Of a stretch of 64,000 nt of DNA, positions 27,107-34,784 are shown one piece after another. Below the pieces are notes generated by a model, which saw only the letters and a program-made list of their open reading frames with translations, ran no database searches and was not told the DNA's origin. The stretch is from an uncultured Bacteroidales bacterium. Lineage in GTDB: Bacteria > Bacteroidota > Bacteroidia > Bacteroidales > P3. The stretch's first letter is position 1, and each line of letters begins with the position of its first letter. The stretch is from contig CALUHO010000003.1 of assembly GCA_944320465.1 (NCBI GenBank), positions 62,001-126,000 on the forward strand. The letters are read 5' to 3'. A program made the position numbers and the translations under genes.

Positions 27107-28891
27107 TTATCGCTTGATAAAGCGGATTCTTTGGGTTGAACCCCTTTCAGTCTTGATTTCCAGAATGTAGGCACCGGCAGGCAGGATGCTGGCATCCAAA
27201 TGGTGCGTCCTTTGGAGATCCCGTGTGCGGGGAGCCAATATCCTTCTTCCATCGGTAGCTTGGTAGATGGCTTGCAGGGAGACAGGTTCGTCCGCTTCTA
27301 TATGAAGCATGCCGGAAACCGGATTCGGGGAGAGACGGCAGGAAACGCCATGGTCTTGGGATGCATGCGGTATGGCTTCATTGGCCACGGTGTCAGAAGG
27401 AATGGTATCGGGGATATACGAGTCCGGAACTAGCAGCACGTTCTGTACGGTATAGGCAAAATCGGCCGCTTCCACGTTCCGGATGGTTTTGGTGCGGTAT
27501 CCTGGCGCGGAGAAACGCAAATCGTATGTTCCGGCTTCGATAGGGCGGAAATACGCCCCATGAATGGCCGAACTGTAAATTTGAGAACTGTCCTTGTCCA
27601 CATCCAGCACATGCAGGAAAGCCCGCAAAGGTTCGCCGCTCAAAGAGTCGGAAACAATGCCTCGGATTCCATATTCGGCTTCTTTCATGTAATTGATCAG
27701 CGATCGCCAGTTTATGTCCCAAAAATGCGGCAAGTAGGAAGAATTGGGCAATTTGGTCACCGAAATTTCCAGCGTCAGTTCCCGTATGTGGTTGTAGACA
27801 TTGAAGTAGTCCTGACGGCCATTGTGAACCACGTACCAGTCCCCGCCATGGATATAGCCCTGGCTGTTCACATCCCGGTAAGAGGCCGCATCCACCAGGC
27901 GGCAGGAATCAACGAAACGAGCGCATATCGCTTTCCACCAATTGGCATCGGCATGTTTCTTTTGGGAAGAACGGAAGCCGTCCCAAGGATAGTTCAGCAC
28001 ATCGGAGCCTCCGTGGACATTGACCGACATCACAAAATCATGAGCGTCCACGTAATCGATCATGGCCAGGTTTTCCTTCTCTATTCTGGCAGGATCGCTG
28101 CTCCAGAAATCAGGGTAATTGCGGTTCAAATCTTCGTAATTGGCATTGTAACGGGTGGCCCCCGAAACATCATTGTCCGAAAGCGCGTAAGCCCCGTCCG
28201 GGTTAGACAAGGGGTTGATATGGATTTGCATCTCGTCCACCAAGCGTGTGGCCTCCTCGTTCTGTCCGTAGTTGCTCAGCAGGTAATCGGCAAGCCGGAG
28301 CATCAGGACGTAGCCTGTCAGTTCGTCTCCGTGTATGGAGGAAGAGTAGAAGAAACCAGGTTCGGGTTCCTCCTTGTCCACGCTGTCCGAGATTTTGAGG
28401 CAGAGGATGAGGCGGTCTTCCACGGAGTACCCGATGGTATCGAGACGGCATATCTCCGGATAGTCTTGGGCGAAAGCCTGCATCATTTCCACGTAGAGAG
28501 GGTAGGTGGGGTATCGATCCCATCCTGCCATCTCTTCCCTTGTCGAGGCCATGGAAACGGCCTTTTGCTGTCTTGCCGTTTCGGAAGGCGATGCCAAGGT
28601 GGCATGAATCCCGTATCCGGCTTGCAGGAACCGGGTCAGCTCCTCCCGGCTGGCGTAGGCGGTGAAAAGGCTGTCCTGCCTGCGGTCTATCGATACCAGA
28701 CGGCTCGCCTCTTCCATCCGGTCCGGATTGTTCTCGATGAACTGGAACACGATTTCGGTTCTTGTTTCAAAGATGCTGTCGATGAAATTGTCTGTATTCG
28801 GGTTCTGCTTTGCGTTGGCTTGGAAAGCGGACGTACCGTGCAGGCTTAGGGCAAGACCGAGGAAACTCAGGAGAAATGTCTTGATTTTCAT
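27107..28891 (-). CDS. M14 zinc carboxypeptidase with T9SS sorting domain
   Basis: A 594-residue secreted metallocarboxypeptidase. It has a signal peptide (MKIKTFLLSFLGLALSLHGTSA), an N-terminal region of about 110 residues, and a peptidase M14 domain at about 130-400. Zinc ligands are visible as HGDE near 187 and H in NVHGGSD near 293, and the catalytic glutamate as E in ELTLEIS near 374. A carboxypeptidase regulatory-like Ig fold is at about 408-490 (GIRGIVSDSLSGEPLRAFLHV). A type IX sorting domain starts near 520 (SPNPVSGMLHIEAD, PAGAYILEIKT). It should be exported by the T9SS and trim C-terminal residues of extracellular peptides. Confidence 0.93.
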   Translation of the reverse strand: MKIKTFLLSFLGLALSLHGTSAFQANAKQNPNTDNFIDSIFETRTEIVFQFIENNPDRMEEASRLVSIDRRQDSLFTAYASREELTRFLQAGYGIHATLASPSETARQQKAVSMASTREEMAGWDRYPTYPLYVEMMQAFAQDYPEICRLDTIGYSVEDRLILCLKISDSVDKEEPEPGFFYSSSIHGDELTGYVLMLRLADYLLSNYGQNEEATRLVDEMQIHINPLSNPDGAYALSDNDVSGATRYNANYEDLNRNYPDFWSSDPARIEKENLAMIDYVDAHDFVMSVNVHGGSDVLNYPWDGFRSSQKKHADANWWKAICARFVDSCRLVDAASYRDVNSQGYIHGGDWYVVHNGRQDYFNVYNHIRELTLEISVTKLPNSSYLPHFWDINWRSLINYMKEAEYGIRGIVSDSLSGEPLRAFLHVLDVDKDSSQIYSSAIHGAYFRPIEAGTYDLRFSAPGYRTKTIRNVEAADFAYTVQNVLLVPDSYIPDTIPSDTVANEAIPHASQDHGVSCRLSPNPVSGMLHIEADEPVSLQAIYQATDGRRILAPRTRDLQRTHHLDASILPAGAYILEIKTERGSTQRIRFIKR

Positions 28892-28912
28892 GCTGGCTGG
28901 TTTTAGTGCTTG

Positions 28913-28920
28913 CGAAGATA
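28913..28920 (-). promoter_or_regulatory. Putative -7 box for the M14 carboxypeptidase gene
   Basis: TATCTTCG on the minus strand, 22 bases upstream of the start codon; the same box occurs in the ftsE and HagA-like promoters. No TTTG lies at the expected upstream position. Confidence 0.35.
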
Positions 28921-29103
28921 CAGAAATTTTTTGATAGGGGTATTTTATGATGGCCGAGGAAGCGGATTAGCCGCATTGAGATTCCTTTCGGCGGCCACGG
29001 CCTGAACCTCGGCATCAAGTTCAGGTTCTGGCGTGTTGTCTGTATTCCGCATTTTCGGAATACGGGGGCGGGAAGCGAAGTGAGACTGAAGAAAAACGGA
29101 AAC

Positions 29104-29147
29104 AAAAAAGGCGTTGAAGAGAACCAAAACTTGTCTTCTTCAACGCC
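29104..29147 (-). terminator. Intrinsic terminator downstream of tRNA-Cys
   Basis: On the minus strand GGCGTTGAAGA pairs with TCTTCAACGCC (11 bp) and is followed by TTTTTTG. It lies about 27 bases beyond the tRNA 3' end. Confidence 0.88.
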
Positions 29148-29173
29148 GGGAAACTTGTCGGACAATTCAACCG

Positions 29174-29244
29174 AGGTCTCGAGCAGATTCGAACTGCTGT
29201 AAGTGGTTTTGCAGACCAGTGCCTAACCTCTCGGCCACGAGACC
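29174..29244 (-). tRNA. tRNA-Cys (anticodon GCA)
   Basis: A cloverleaf can be drawn: acceptor GGTCTCG/CGAGACC, D arm GCCGAGAGGTTAGGC, anticodon stem CTGGT/ACCAC (outermost C-C mismatch) with loop CTGCAAA giving anticodon GCA, and T arm AGCAG-TTCGAAT-CTGCT. The discriminator is U, as expected for cysteine. CCA is not encoded. The gene has its own promoter and terminator. Confidence 0.95.
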
Positions 29245-29266
29245 GTTTCTCTGTCAAACAGGAGTG

Positions 29267-29297
29267 CAAAATTATGCTAAATTTCCGTAATTGCAAA
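29267..29297 (-). promoter_or_regulatory. Putative tRNA-Cys promoter
   Basis: On the minus strand TTTG (29294-29297), 19 bases, then TAATTTTG (29267-29274). It is 23 bases upstream of the tRNA and overlaps the divergent rpsU promoter. Confidence 0.6.
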
Positions 29298-29313
29298 AAA
29301 AAAGTTACTTTTG
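29282..29313 (+). promoter_or_regulatory. Putative rpsU promoter
   Basis: TTTC (29282-29285), 20 bases, TACTTTTG (29306-29313). It overlaps the divergent tRNA-Cys promoter by 16 bases, so polymerase binding at the two may be mutually exclusive. Confidence 0.6.
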
Positions 29314-29377
29314 CGACCCGATGCGGCTCAGGCTTGGCTTGAAAAGCATTGCTAATTAAATTATTATTAACCCTTTA

Positions 29378-29385
29378 AGAAAGGA
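29378..29385 (+). promoter_or_regulatory. Extended Shine-Dalgarno sequence of rpsU
   Basis: AGAAAGGA is complementary to the extreme 3' end of Bacteroidetes 16S rRNA (CCUCCUUUCU). Most genes in this window lack such a site. It lies 13 bases before the rpsU start codon. Confidence 0.55.
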
Positions 29386-29398
29386 AAAGGTATTTAGT

Positions 29399-29602
29399 AT
29401 GATTATTGTTCCTGTAAAAGAAGGCGAAAACATTGAACGCGCCTTGAAGAAACTCAAGCGTAAATTTGAGAAGACAGGCGTGGTAAGGGAATTGAGAAAC
29501 CGTCAGAAGTTCACCAAACCCTCCGTCGTAGCCCGGGAACGCAAACTAAAGGCCATTTACATCCAGCAGCTGCAAACGAAAGCTGAAAACAACGCGATGT
29601 AA
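29399..29602 (+). CDS. rpsU: 30S ribosomal protein bS21
   Basis: Small basic protein of 67 residues beginning MIIVPVKEGENIERALKKLK, matching bS21 over its whole length, with the typical RNRQKFTKPSVVARER centre. It binds near the 3' end of 16S rRNA on the 30S subunit. In Bacteroidetes ribosomes bS21 helps sequester the anti-Shine-Dalgarno sequence, which makes the extended Shine-Dalgarno in its own leader notable. The gene is monocistronic, with its own promoter and a perfect terminator just downstream. Confidence 0.96.
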   Translation: MIIVPVKEGENIERALKKLKRKFEKTGVVRELRNRQKFTKPSVVARERKLKAIYIQQLQTKAENNAM

Positions 29603-29609
29603 AACGAGA

Positions 29610-29637
29610 AGCGGGGTTCACGAACCCCGCTTTTTTT
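29610..29637 (+). terminator. Intrinsic terminator after rpsU
   Basis: AGCGGGGTTC, loop AC, GAACCCCGCT, followed by seven T residues in all. It lies 7 bases past the rpsU stop. Confidence 0.95.
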
Positions 29638-29649
29638 GTAAAAGAACCA

Positions 29650-30978
29650 ATGAAGTCTCGTTTATTCATAGAAACCTACGGATGCCAGATGAATTTTGCT
29701 GATTCTGAGATCTTGGCATCCATTCTGAAAGACCGGTACGAAACCACGCAGGATTACGCGCAAGCGGATTTGATACTGGTCAATACTTGTTCGATTCGGG
29801 ATCATGCCGAGCAGCGGGTGTTCAACCGTCTCAAGGAATTCACGGCCCTGAAGAAGAAACGGCCCGGCATGAAGTTAGGCTTGGTGGGTTGCATGGCTGA
29901 ACGCTTGAAGGAACAGCTGCTCGGATCGGACTTAGGCATAGACTTGGTTGTCGGCCCGGATGCCTACCGCAGCCTTCCCCGCCTGCTGGTTCAGGTGGAA
30001 GCCGGGCAGAAAGGCATCGATACCCTTTTGTCCGAAGACGAGACCTACGAGGATATCCTGCCGGTGCGTTTGGGAACCAACCGGATTTCGGCCTTCATCT
30101 CGATCATGCGGGGATGCCAGAACTATTGCTCCTATTGCGTGGTGCCTTACACGCGTGGCAAGGAGCGAAGCCGAGATGCCGTGACAATCGTGAACGAGGC
30201 AAGGTCGTTGGCCGAACAAGGCTACAAGGAGGTAACGCTTTTAGGCCAGAATGTCAATTCCTACAGGAACGGGGATGTCAATTTTGCCGAGCTGATGCGA
30301 CGGACGGCTTCCATCAGCCCTTCGATTCGGATTCGTTTCTCCACTTCCCATCCCAAAGATCTCTCGGACGAGCTGATAGCTGTCATGGCGGAATACCCCA
30401 ATATTTGCAAGTCGATTCATCTTCCGGTGCAGTCCGGCAGCTCGGCCATGTTGAAGAAGATGAACCGGAAGTACGACCGCGACTGGTATCTGGACAGGAT
30501 TCGCGCCATCCGCAAGGCAATGCCCGATTGCGGGATTTCCACCGACATCATTGCCGGTTTCTGCGGCGAGACCGAGGCAGACCATCGGCAGACTCTGAGC
30601 CTGATGGAAGAGATCGGCTGTGATTTCGCCTTCATGTTCAAGTATTCCGAGCGTCCCGGCACTTTTGCCTCCCGGCATTATCCGGATGATATTCCCGAAG
30701 AGGTGAAGCTCCGCAGGCTCAACGAAATCATCAGCCTCCAGCAGAGGCTTTCGCACGAAAGCAACAAGCGGGATGTGGGCAAGCGTTTTGAGATTTTGGT
30801 AGAAGGCGAATCCAAAAAGGACAAATCCCAGTACTTCGGCCGCAATTCCCAGAACAAGGTCATTGTCTTTGACAACCCGCTTCTTGCCGATGGCAGTTTC
30901 CTCTACAAAGTAGGTGACTATGCCATAGCGGAAGTGTTCGACTGCACGCCGGCCACTCTTTTAGGGAGGATAATCTGA
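29650..30978 (+). CDS. miaB: tRNA-2-methylthio-N6-dimethylallyladenosine synthase
   Basis: Radical-SAM methylthiotransferase that adds a methylthio group to i6A37 of tRNAs reading UNN codons. In 442 residues one sees the N-terminal UPF0004 domain (ETYGCQMNFADSE with the first cluster cysteine at about 11, further cysteines in NTCSIRD and GCMAER), the radical-SAM CxxxCxxC in GCQNYCSYC at about 156-163, and a C-terminal TRAM domain from about 375. It starts 12 bases after the rpsU terminator; no separate promoter was found, so read-through or a promoter within rpsU is possible. Confidence 0.96.
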   Translation: MKSRLFIETYGCQMNFADSEILASILKDRYETTQDYAQADLILVNTCSIRDHAEQRVFNRLKEFTALKKKRPGMKLGLVGCMAERLKEQLLGSDLGIDLVVGPDAYRSLPRLLVQVEAGQKGIDTLLSEDETYEDILPVRLGTNRISAFISIMRGCQNYCSYCVVPYTRGKERSRDAVTIVNEARSLAEQGYKEVTLLGQNVNSYRNGDVNFAELMRRTASISPSIRIRFSTSHPKDLSDELIAVMAEYPNICKSIHLPVQSGSSAMLKKMNRKYDRDWYLDRIRAIRKAMPDCGISTDIIAGFCGETEADHRQTLSLMEEIGCDFAFMFKYSERPGTFASRHYPDDIPEEVKLRRLNEIISLQQRLSHESNKRDVGKRFEILVEGESKKDKSQYFGRNSQNKVIVFDNPLLADGSFLYKVGDYAIAEVFDCTPATLLGRII

Positions 30979-31106
30979 TCAGGCCTCTGGCTGGCGTGAA
31001 GTCCGAAGGTTGGATAAAGAGCTATCGGGTTCGCGTCAGTGTTGGCTCCCTGTCGTCCTTGCCTTCTCTGTAATGGAGGCTGTACGCGGGGGCCATGGTT
31101 CATAAG

Positions 31107-34100
31107 TTACTTCAAGACTACTATCTTCACGCTTTTGTGGCTGGTGCTGCCGTCTACGTGATGCGCCCGGATATGGGCAATGTATATCCCGGTTTGGACT
31201 TGCCCTCCGTTAGTCCGGCTCATGTCCCAGCGGATGGGGCCTACCGAGTATCCGGAGATGTCTTCCACAGGATAGTTGAAGTTGGCCATCCGACTGCCTT
31301 GCAAGTTGAAGATGTTTATTTCGCAACGCTCGATGCCGCCTCCATAGCCATTGTGGTTGAAGGCTATGTCCACGTAGTCTTTCCTCGTCGGGTTCGGGTA
31401 GGCACGGATATCGAAAATCTCCGGTTCATCGCTTTGCCCTATGCGGAAGGTAATGGATGCTGTTGTCGAGATGTTGTTGATATTCCACACCTTGAGTTGG
31501 GCTGTATGTTCCCCCTTCTCTAAATTCAGCGGATAGCTCAAAGAGCCTTCATTGTAGCTGCCCGGGTTGTAGCGGAAAAGATTGTTAACCACAATCGGGT
31601 TGGAAAAGTCCTCATCAATGACCAAGGTCATGTTATGTCCTATGCCGGTGCCTGTGGTATTGATGCCGAAATTATCGCTGATTTCAGCATAGAGGTAGGG
31701 CGAACCTCCCACGGTCCCCGGAATATAATTGTCCCGGTTGATATACAGATCTACGATAGGCGGCATCGTGTCCAGGACGGTTTCCGAATTGAATCCGCCC
31801 ACGATAATGTTCTCGAAAGATCCGTTGGCATCGCTTGTGTTGGAATAGGCATAATACGATATTTTCCCTTGACCGTAATTGTACTGGATGTCTTTGGGAA
31901 CGATGAAGCTTACGCTGAACCGGCCATCCTTTGCCTCGGAATAGCCTTGGAACAGCAAGCTGTTTTGGACTTGATAGTTCACGCGCATATTGGTATCCCG
32001 CCTTTGTGGATTGTAATTGCCCAAAGTTCTTTCCATCACGGCTTTATCATATACTTTGGTGATTACGGTTCCATCAAAATCTTCTAAAACCCGTCCTTGG
32101 TAATCGGTGATGCAGCCTTCGATTGTGATGGTTGAAAGGGCTTTGAGCGTGTCTATGCAGGCGTTGGCCTCGGATACATCTATCCCGTTCAGCGTCAATG
32201 TCTTCACATTGTGCTTGGGCATAGCGGTTTTCAGGCCGGGATCCCCTAAGAGGATAAATTTTTGCCCGTCGCTTTGAGTATTTGTCTGTTTGGCATAGAG
32301 AAAAGCATCTCCGATGGAGTGAATCTGGCCGGAAGTCTTGTCCGTGGCTCTTTGGATGAAACTCTTTTGGATGTTTTCAATGGAACCTGTAAAGGCGGTC
32401 CGGGTAGTGGTGACAATGGCAATGGCTCCTGCCGAGGCTTTTAGGACGAGCCGTTCGGCGGCTGAAGGTCGGTTGATATAATCGAAATACCCGAAGGTGC
32501 AGGAAGAAGACATCATGATAGGATAAGAAAGGCTGTGAGCCAATTGGTTGATGAGGTCGGTAGTCAGGATCCTTTCATCAGACCAGGCATCCCATCCGCT
32601 ATGCCCCAGATATCCGATAAAGAGATTGCCTTCTTCTATGGCAGTTTTTATATCGTTTTCTAATTCGAGAATCCGGGTGGAGGTGGAAGAGGAGGTACGT
32701 TCGTAGGCATCCGAATATAATTTGTTGACATGGAAAGCCGGGATACTGGTATCAGGCCAGTTGCCGCTCAATATGCTGGTTTCCATGCTTGATTCGAAAC
32801 TGTCATCGGTCACAAAGGAAATCTCGTTGCGCCAGTCCCCGAAAGTGCCGGGCAGGTTGGGGTTGCTGGCATCGGAAAGGTATTCGGGGCTGGAATAGGT
32901 GTCGATTTTGGCCAGCACGTCTTCCGCTTCGGCGCTGGTCCGGACAGGAAGACGTCCTACGGCAATGTCCATGTCCCCGATGCCTCTTTGGCCCTTGGCC
33001 GGGAAAAAGCCTTCGCCGGCTTCCATGTAGGCGAAATTGTCCTCGATGGGGTCGCCCCCGCCTTCTGCGTAGTTGTCATGCGATTCAAAGGTGGGCACGA
33101 AATCGGTCAGCGTTCCGAGTTTGGATTTGTAGTCGTAGGATGCCGCGCCCATCAGCAAGAGGTAACGGGGACGGTGCTGGGAATCAGATTGGTCCCAGAT
33201 GCTTTTGGCAAAGAGCCGTATGGCAGAAGGATCCTTGGAACCCGACGAGAATTCGTTGTAGATTTCTTCGGTAGTGGCAACCAAGGTTGCATAGCCGTCC
33301 CGTTCCCGGTGCAGGTCGGCAATCCGGCGAGCTTGGCTTTGGAAGGCGGGGTGGGTGACCACGATATAGTCTATGTTGGCGGCGGATTGCAGGTTTTGAG
33401 GATTGACAAGCCCTTTGAAGGAAGGAGCGGGGCAGGAGGATGGCATGAATGCCACGTATTCGTGCAGGATGGAGTCGGCCGGGGCTGAAAATGAATAGAT
33501 GCTGCCTGCTTGGTTCAACGGCAAGCGTCCGATATGGTAAATGTCGGTAATGTCCCAGGCTTGGATTGCTGTACCTGCTTGGATGGAAAAAGTGGCAGCT
33601 TGGTTCAATGCCGCCGGGTTCCGGAAGAAGAGGGCTTCATTCTGGACTATCATGTTCCGAGGGTAGATCAGGCTAATCTGGTCAATGTAGCCATTCCCTG
33701 CGGCCGTTGTCTTTTGGAAATTGAAAGACACGGAAGTCTGGGAGGAAGAGACGGTTATTTCTTCTTCTGTGTTTTGGTAGTCAGTGCATGGGTCTGAATA
33801 GTCGGTGCCTGTGTGGCCGGTGTGTCTTATCTGGAAAGACTGGCCTCCCGCTTGGATGGAAAATGAAGCGGAACCGCTGTTGGTCTGGGCGGCGGTCTGT
33901 ATGAAAAGCGTGGCATTCTGTCCGCCTGCAGGCGATGGCGTGTTGAAAGTCACTGTCCGGCTTTGACCTGAGGATGTGAAGCTCTCTCCTACCCAGTGTA
34001 CGCTCCCGAAGCAGACATTGGCTAATTCGTTTTCATGGTGCAGGTGTTCCATCGAGGTGGAAATGGCGATTCCGTTCCCTCCCGAGGAGGGGAGGGCTTC

Positions 34101-34562
34101 CACTCTTTGCTGATTGCCGGCACTGGCTGAAATGAAATAATAGTTGGTATCGCTGTAATAATTGGTCTGGTAAAGGAAACCGTAATCCCTATTGTAAGTC
34201 CAGACATGCGGCGACTGGCCGAAGAAGAGGAAGTAATCGCCCGGTCCGAACACCCCATCGCCGCCGTCTTCCATCTGGATGGGCAGGGAGCAGATTCCGT
34301 CTTGGATATCTTCGGTGTTGAAATAAGGCAGCATCCCGGCTTTTCTCCCTAAGAGGACGATGTTGCTGCTGCTTACAGCCTGGCTTAACAAACCTTGCGA
34401 AACCAAATCCTCGTAAGAGATTCGGTATATGGCATCCTGGCTTACGGCCACCTTGAGGCTGGGACCGGATGAAAGCCCGCTTTCCACTTGGGCGTGGCCG
34501 GCTTGGATTAGTCCAAAAAGGATGGACGATATGAAGAGGCAAGGCAAGACGTGGCTTTTCAT
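31107..34562 (-). CDS. porU: Type IX secretion system sortase PorU
   Basis: Gingipain-like (C25) cysteine protease of 1151 residues that works on the cell surface, removing the C-terminal sorting domains of T9SS cargo and attaching the products to lipopolysaccharide. A signal peptide (MKSHVLPCLFISSILFGLIQAGHAQ) is followed by the N-terminal beta domain and the C25 domain. The probable catalytic His is in GYLGHSGWDAW near 654 and Cys in SSSCTFGYF near 687, close to the positions known in P. gingivalis PorU. The protein ends in its own sorting-domain-like tail (YPNPTRKDYVDIAFNHNG, QTGIYIAHIRAH). Length agrees with the family. tamB lies just upstream on the same strand. The 128-bp gap to miaB holds nothing clear. 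Confidence 0.95.
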   Translation of the reverse strand: MKSHVLPCLFISSILFGLIQAGHAQVESGLSSGPSLKVAVSQDAIYRISYEDLVSQGLLSQAVSSSNIVLLGRKAGMLPYFNTEDIQDGICSLPIQMEDGGDGVFGPGDYFLFFGQSPHVWTYNRDYGFLYQTNYYSDTNYYFISASAGNQQRVEALPSSGGNGIAISTSMEHLHHENELANVCFGSVHWVGESFTSSGQSRTVTFNTPSPAGGQNATLFIQTAAQTNSGSASFSIQAGGQSFQIRHTGHTGTDYSDPCTDYQNTEEEITVSSSQTSVSFNFQKTTAAGNGYIDQISLIYPRNMIVQNEALFFRNPAALNQAATFSIQAGTAIQAWDITDIYHIGRLPLNQAGSIYSFSAPADSILHEYVAFMPSSCPAPSFKGLVNPQNLQSAANIDYIVVTHPAFQSQARRIADLHRERDGYATLVATTEEIYNEFSSGSKDPSAIRLFAKSIWDQSDSQHRPRYLLLMGAASYDYKSKLGTLTDFVPTFESHDNYAEGGGDPIEDNFAYMEAGEGFFPAKGQRGIGDMDIAVGRLPVRTSAEAEDVLAKIDTYSSPEYLSDASNPNLPGTFGDWRNEISFVTDDSFESSMETSILSGNWPDTSIPAFHVNKLYSDAYERTSSSTSTRILELENDIKTAIEEGNLFIGYLGHSGWDAWSDERILTTDLINQLAHSLSYPIMMSSSCTFGYFDYINRPSAAERLVLKASAGAIAIVTTTRTAFTGSIENIQKSFIQRATDKTSGQIHSIGDAFLYAKQTNTQSDGQKFILLGDPGLKTAMPKHNVKTLTLNGIDVSEANACIDTLKALSTITIEGCITDYQGRVLEDFDGTVITKVYDKAVMERTLGNYNPQRRDTNMRVNYQVQNSLLFQGYSEAKDGRFSVSFIVPKDIQYNYGQGKISYYAYSNTSDANGSFENIIVGGFNSETVLDTMPPIVDLYINRDNYIPGTVGGSPYLYAEISDNFGINTTGTGIGHNMTLVIDEDFSNPIVVNNLFRYNPGSYNEGSLSYPLNLEKGEHTAQLKVWNINNISTTASITFRIGQSDEPEIFDIRAYPNPTRKDYVDIAFNHNGYGGGIERCEINIFNLQGSRMANFNYPVEDISGYSVGPIRWDMSRTNGGQVQTGIYIAHIRAHHVDGSTSHKSVKIVVLK

Positions 34563-34659
34563 AAGGCTTGGATTTCAACAGACCCTCCTTTGCATGGCAG
34601 GACAGGCGGAAAACCTGTCTTGTTTCGGCAAGAGGATGATCTAAAGCATACAATTCCGG

Positions 34660-34689
34660 TAAAGATACAAAAAATCCCGTTTTGCCAAA
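34660..34689 (-). promoter_or_regulatory. Putative porU promoter
   Basis: On the minus strand TTTG (34686-34689), 18 bases, TATCTTTA (34660-34667). The spacing is one to two bases short of the usual 19-20. Confidence 0.35.
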
Positions 34690-34784
34690 ATCACGCAGGA
34701 TGTTTTCATCTTTTCCCCTTTGTGACACATTATTTCGGCTCGAAGGCACGGTCTTTCCGATAGGGTACTTCAGGAACTCCGGGC

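Noticed and set aside
27060..27115. Bidirectional terminator between marC and the M14 peptidase
   Set aside because: An imperfect stem (AGCGAT...ATCGCT) exists but overlaps the peptidase coding end and contains large mismatches.
31107..34562. PorU as a gingipain virulence protease
   Set aside because: Overall length, domain layout and the spacing of His and Cys fit the T9SS sortase PorU better than RgpA, RgpB or Kgp.
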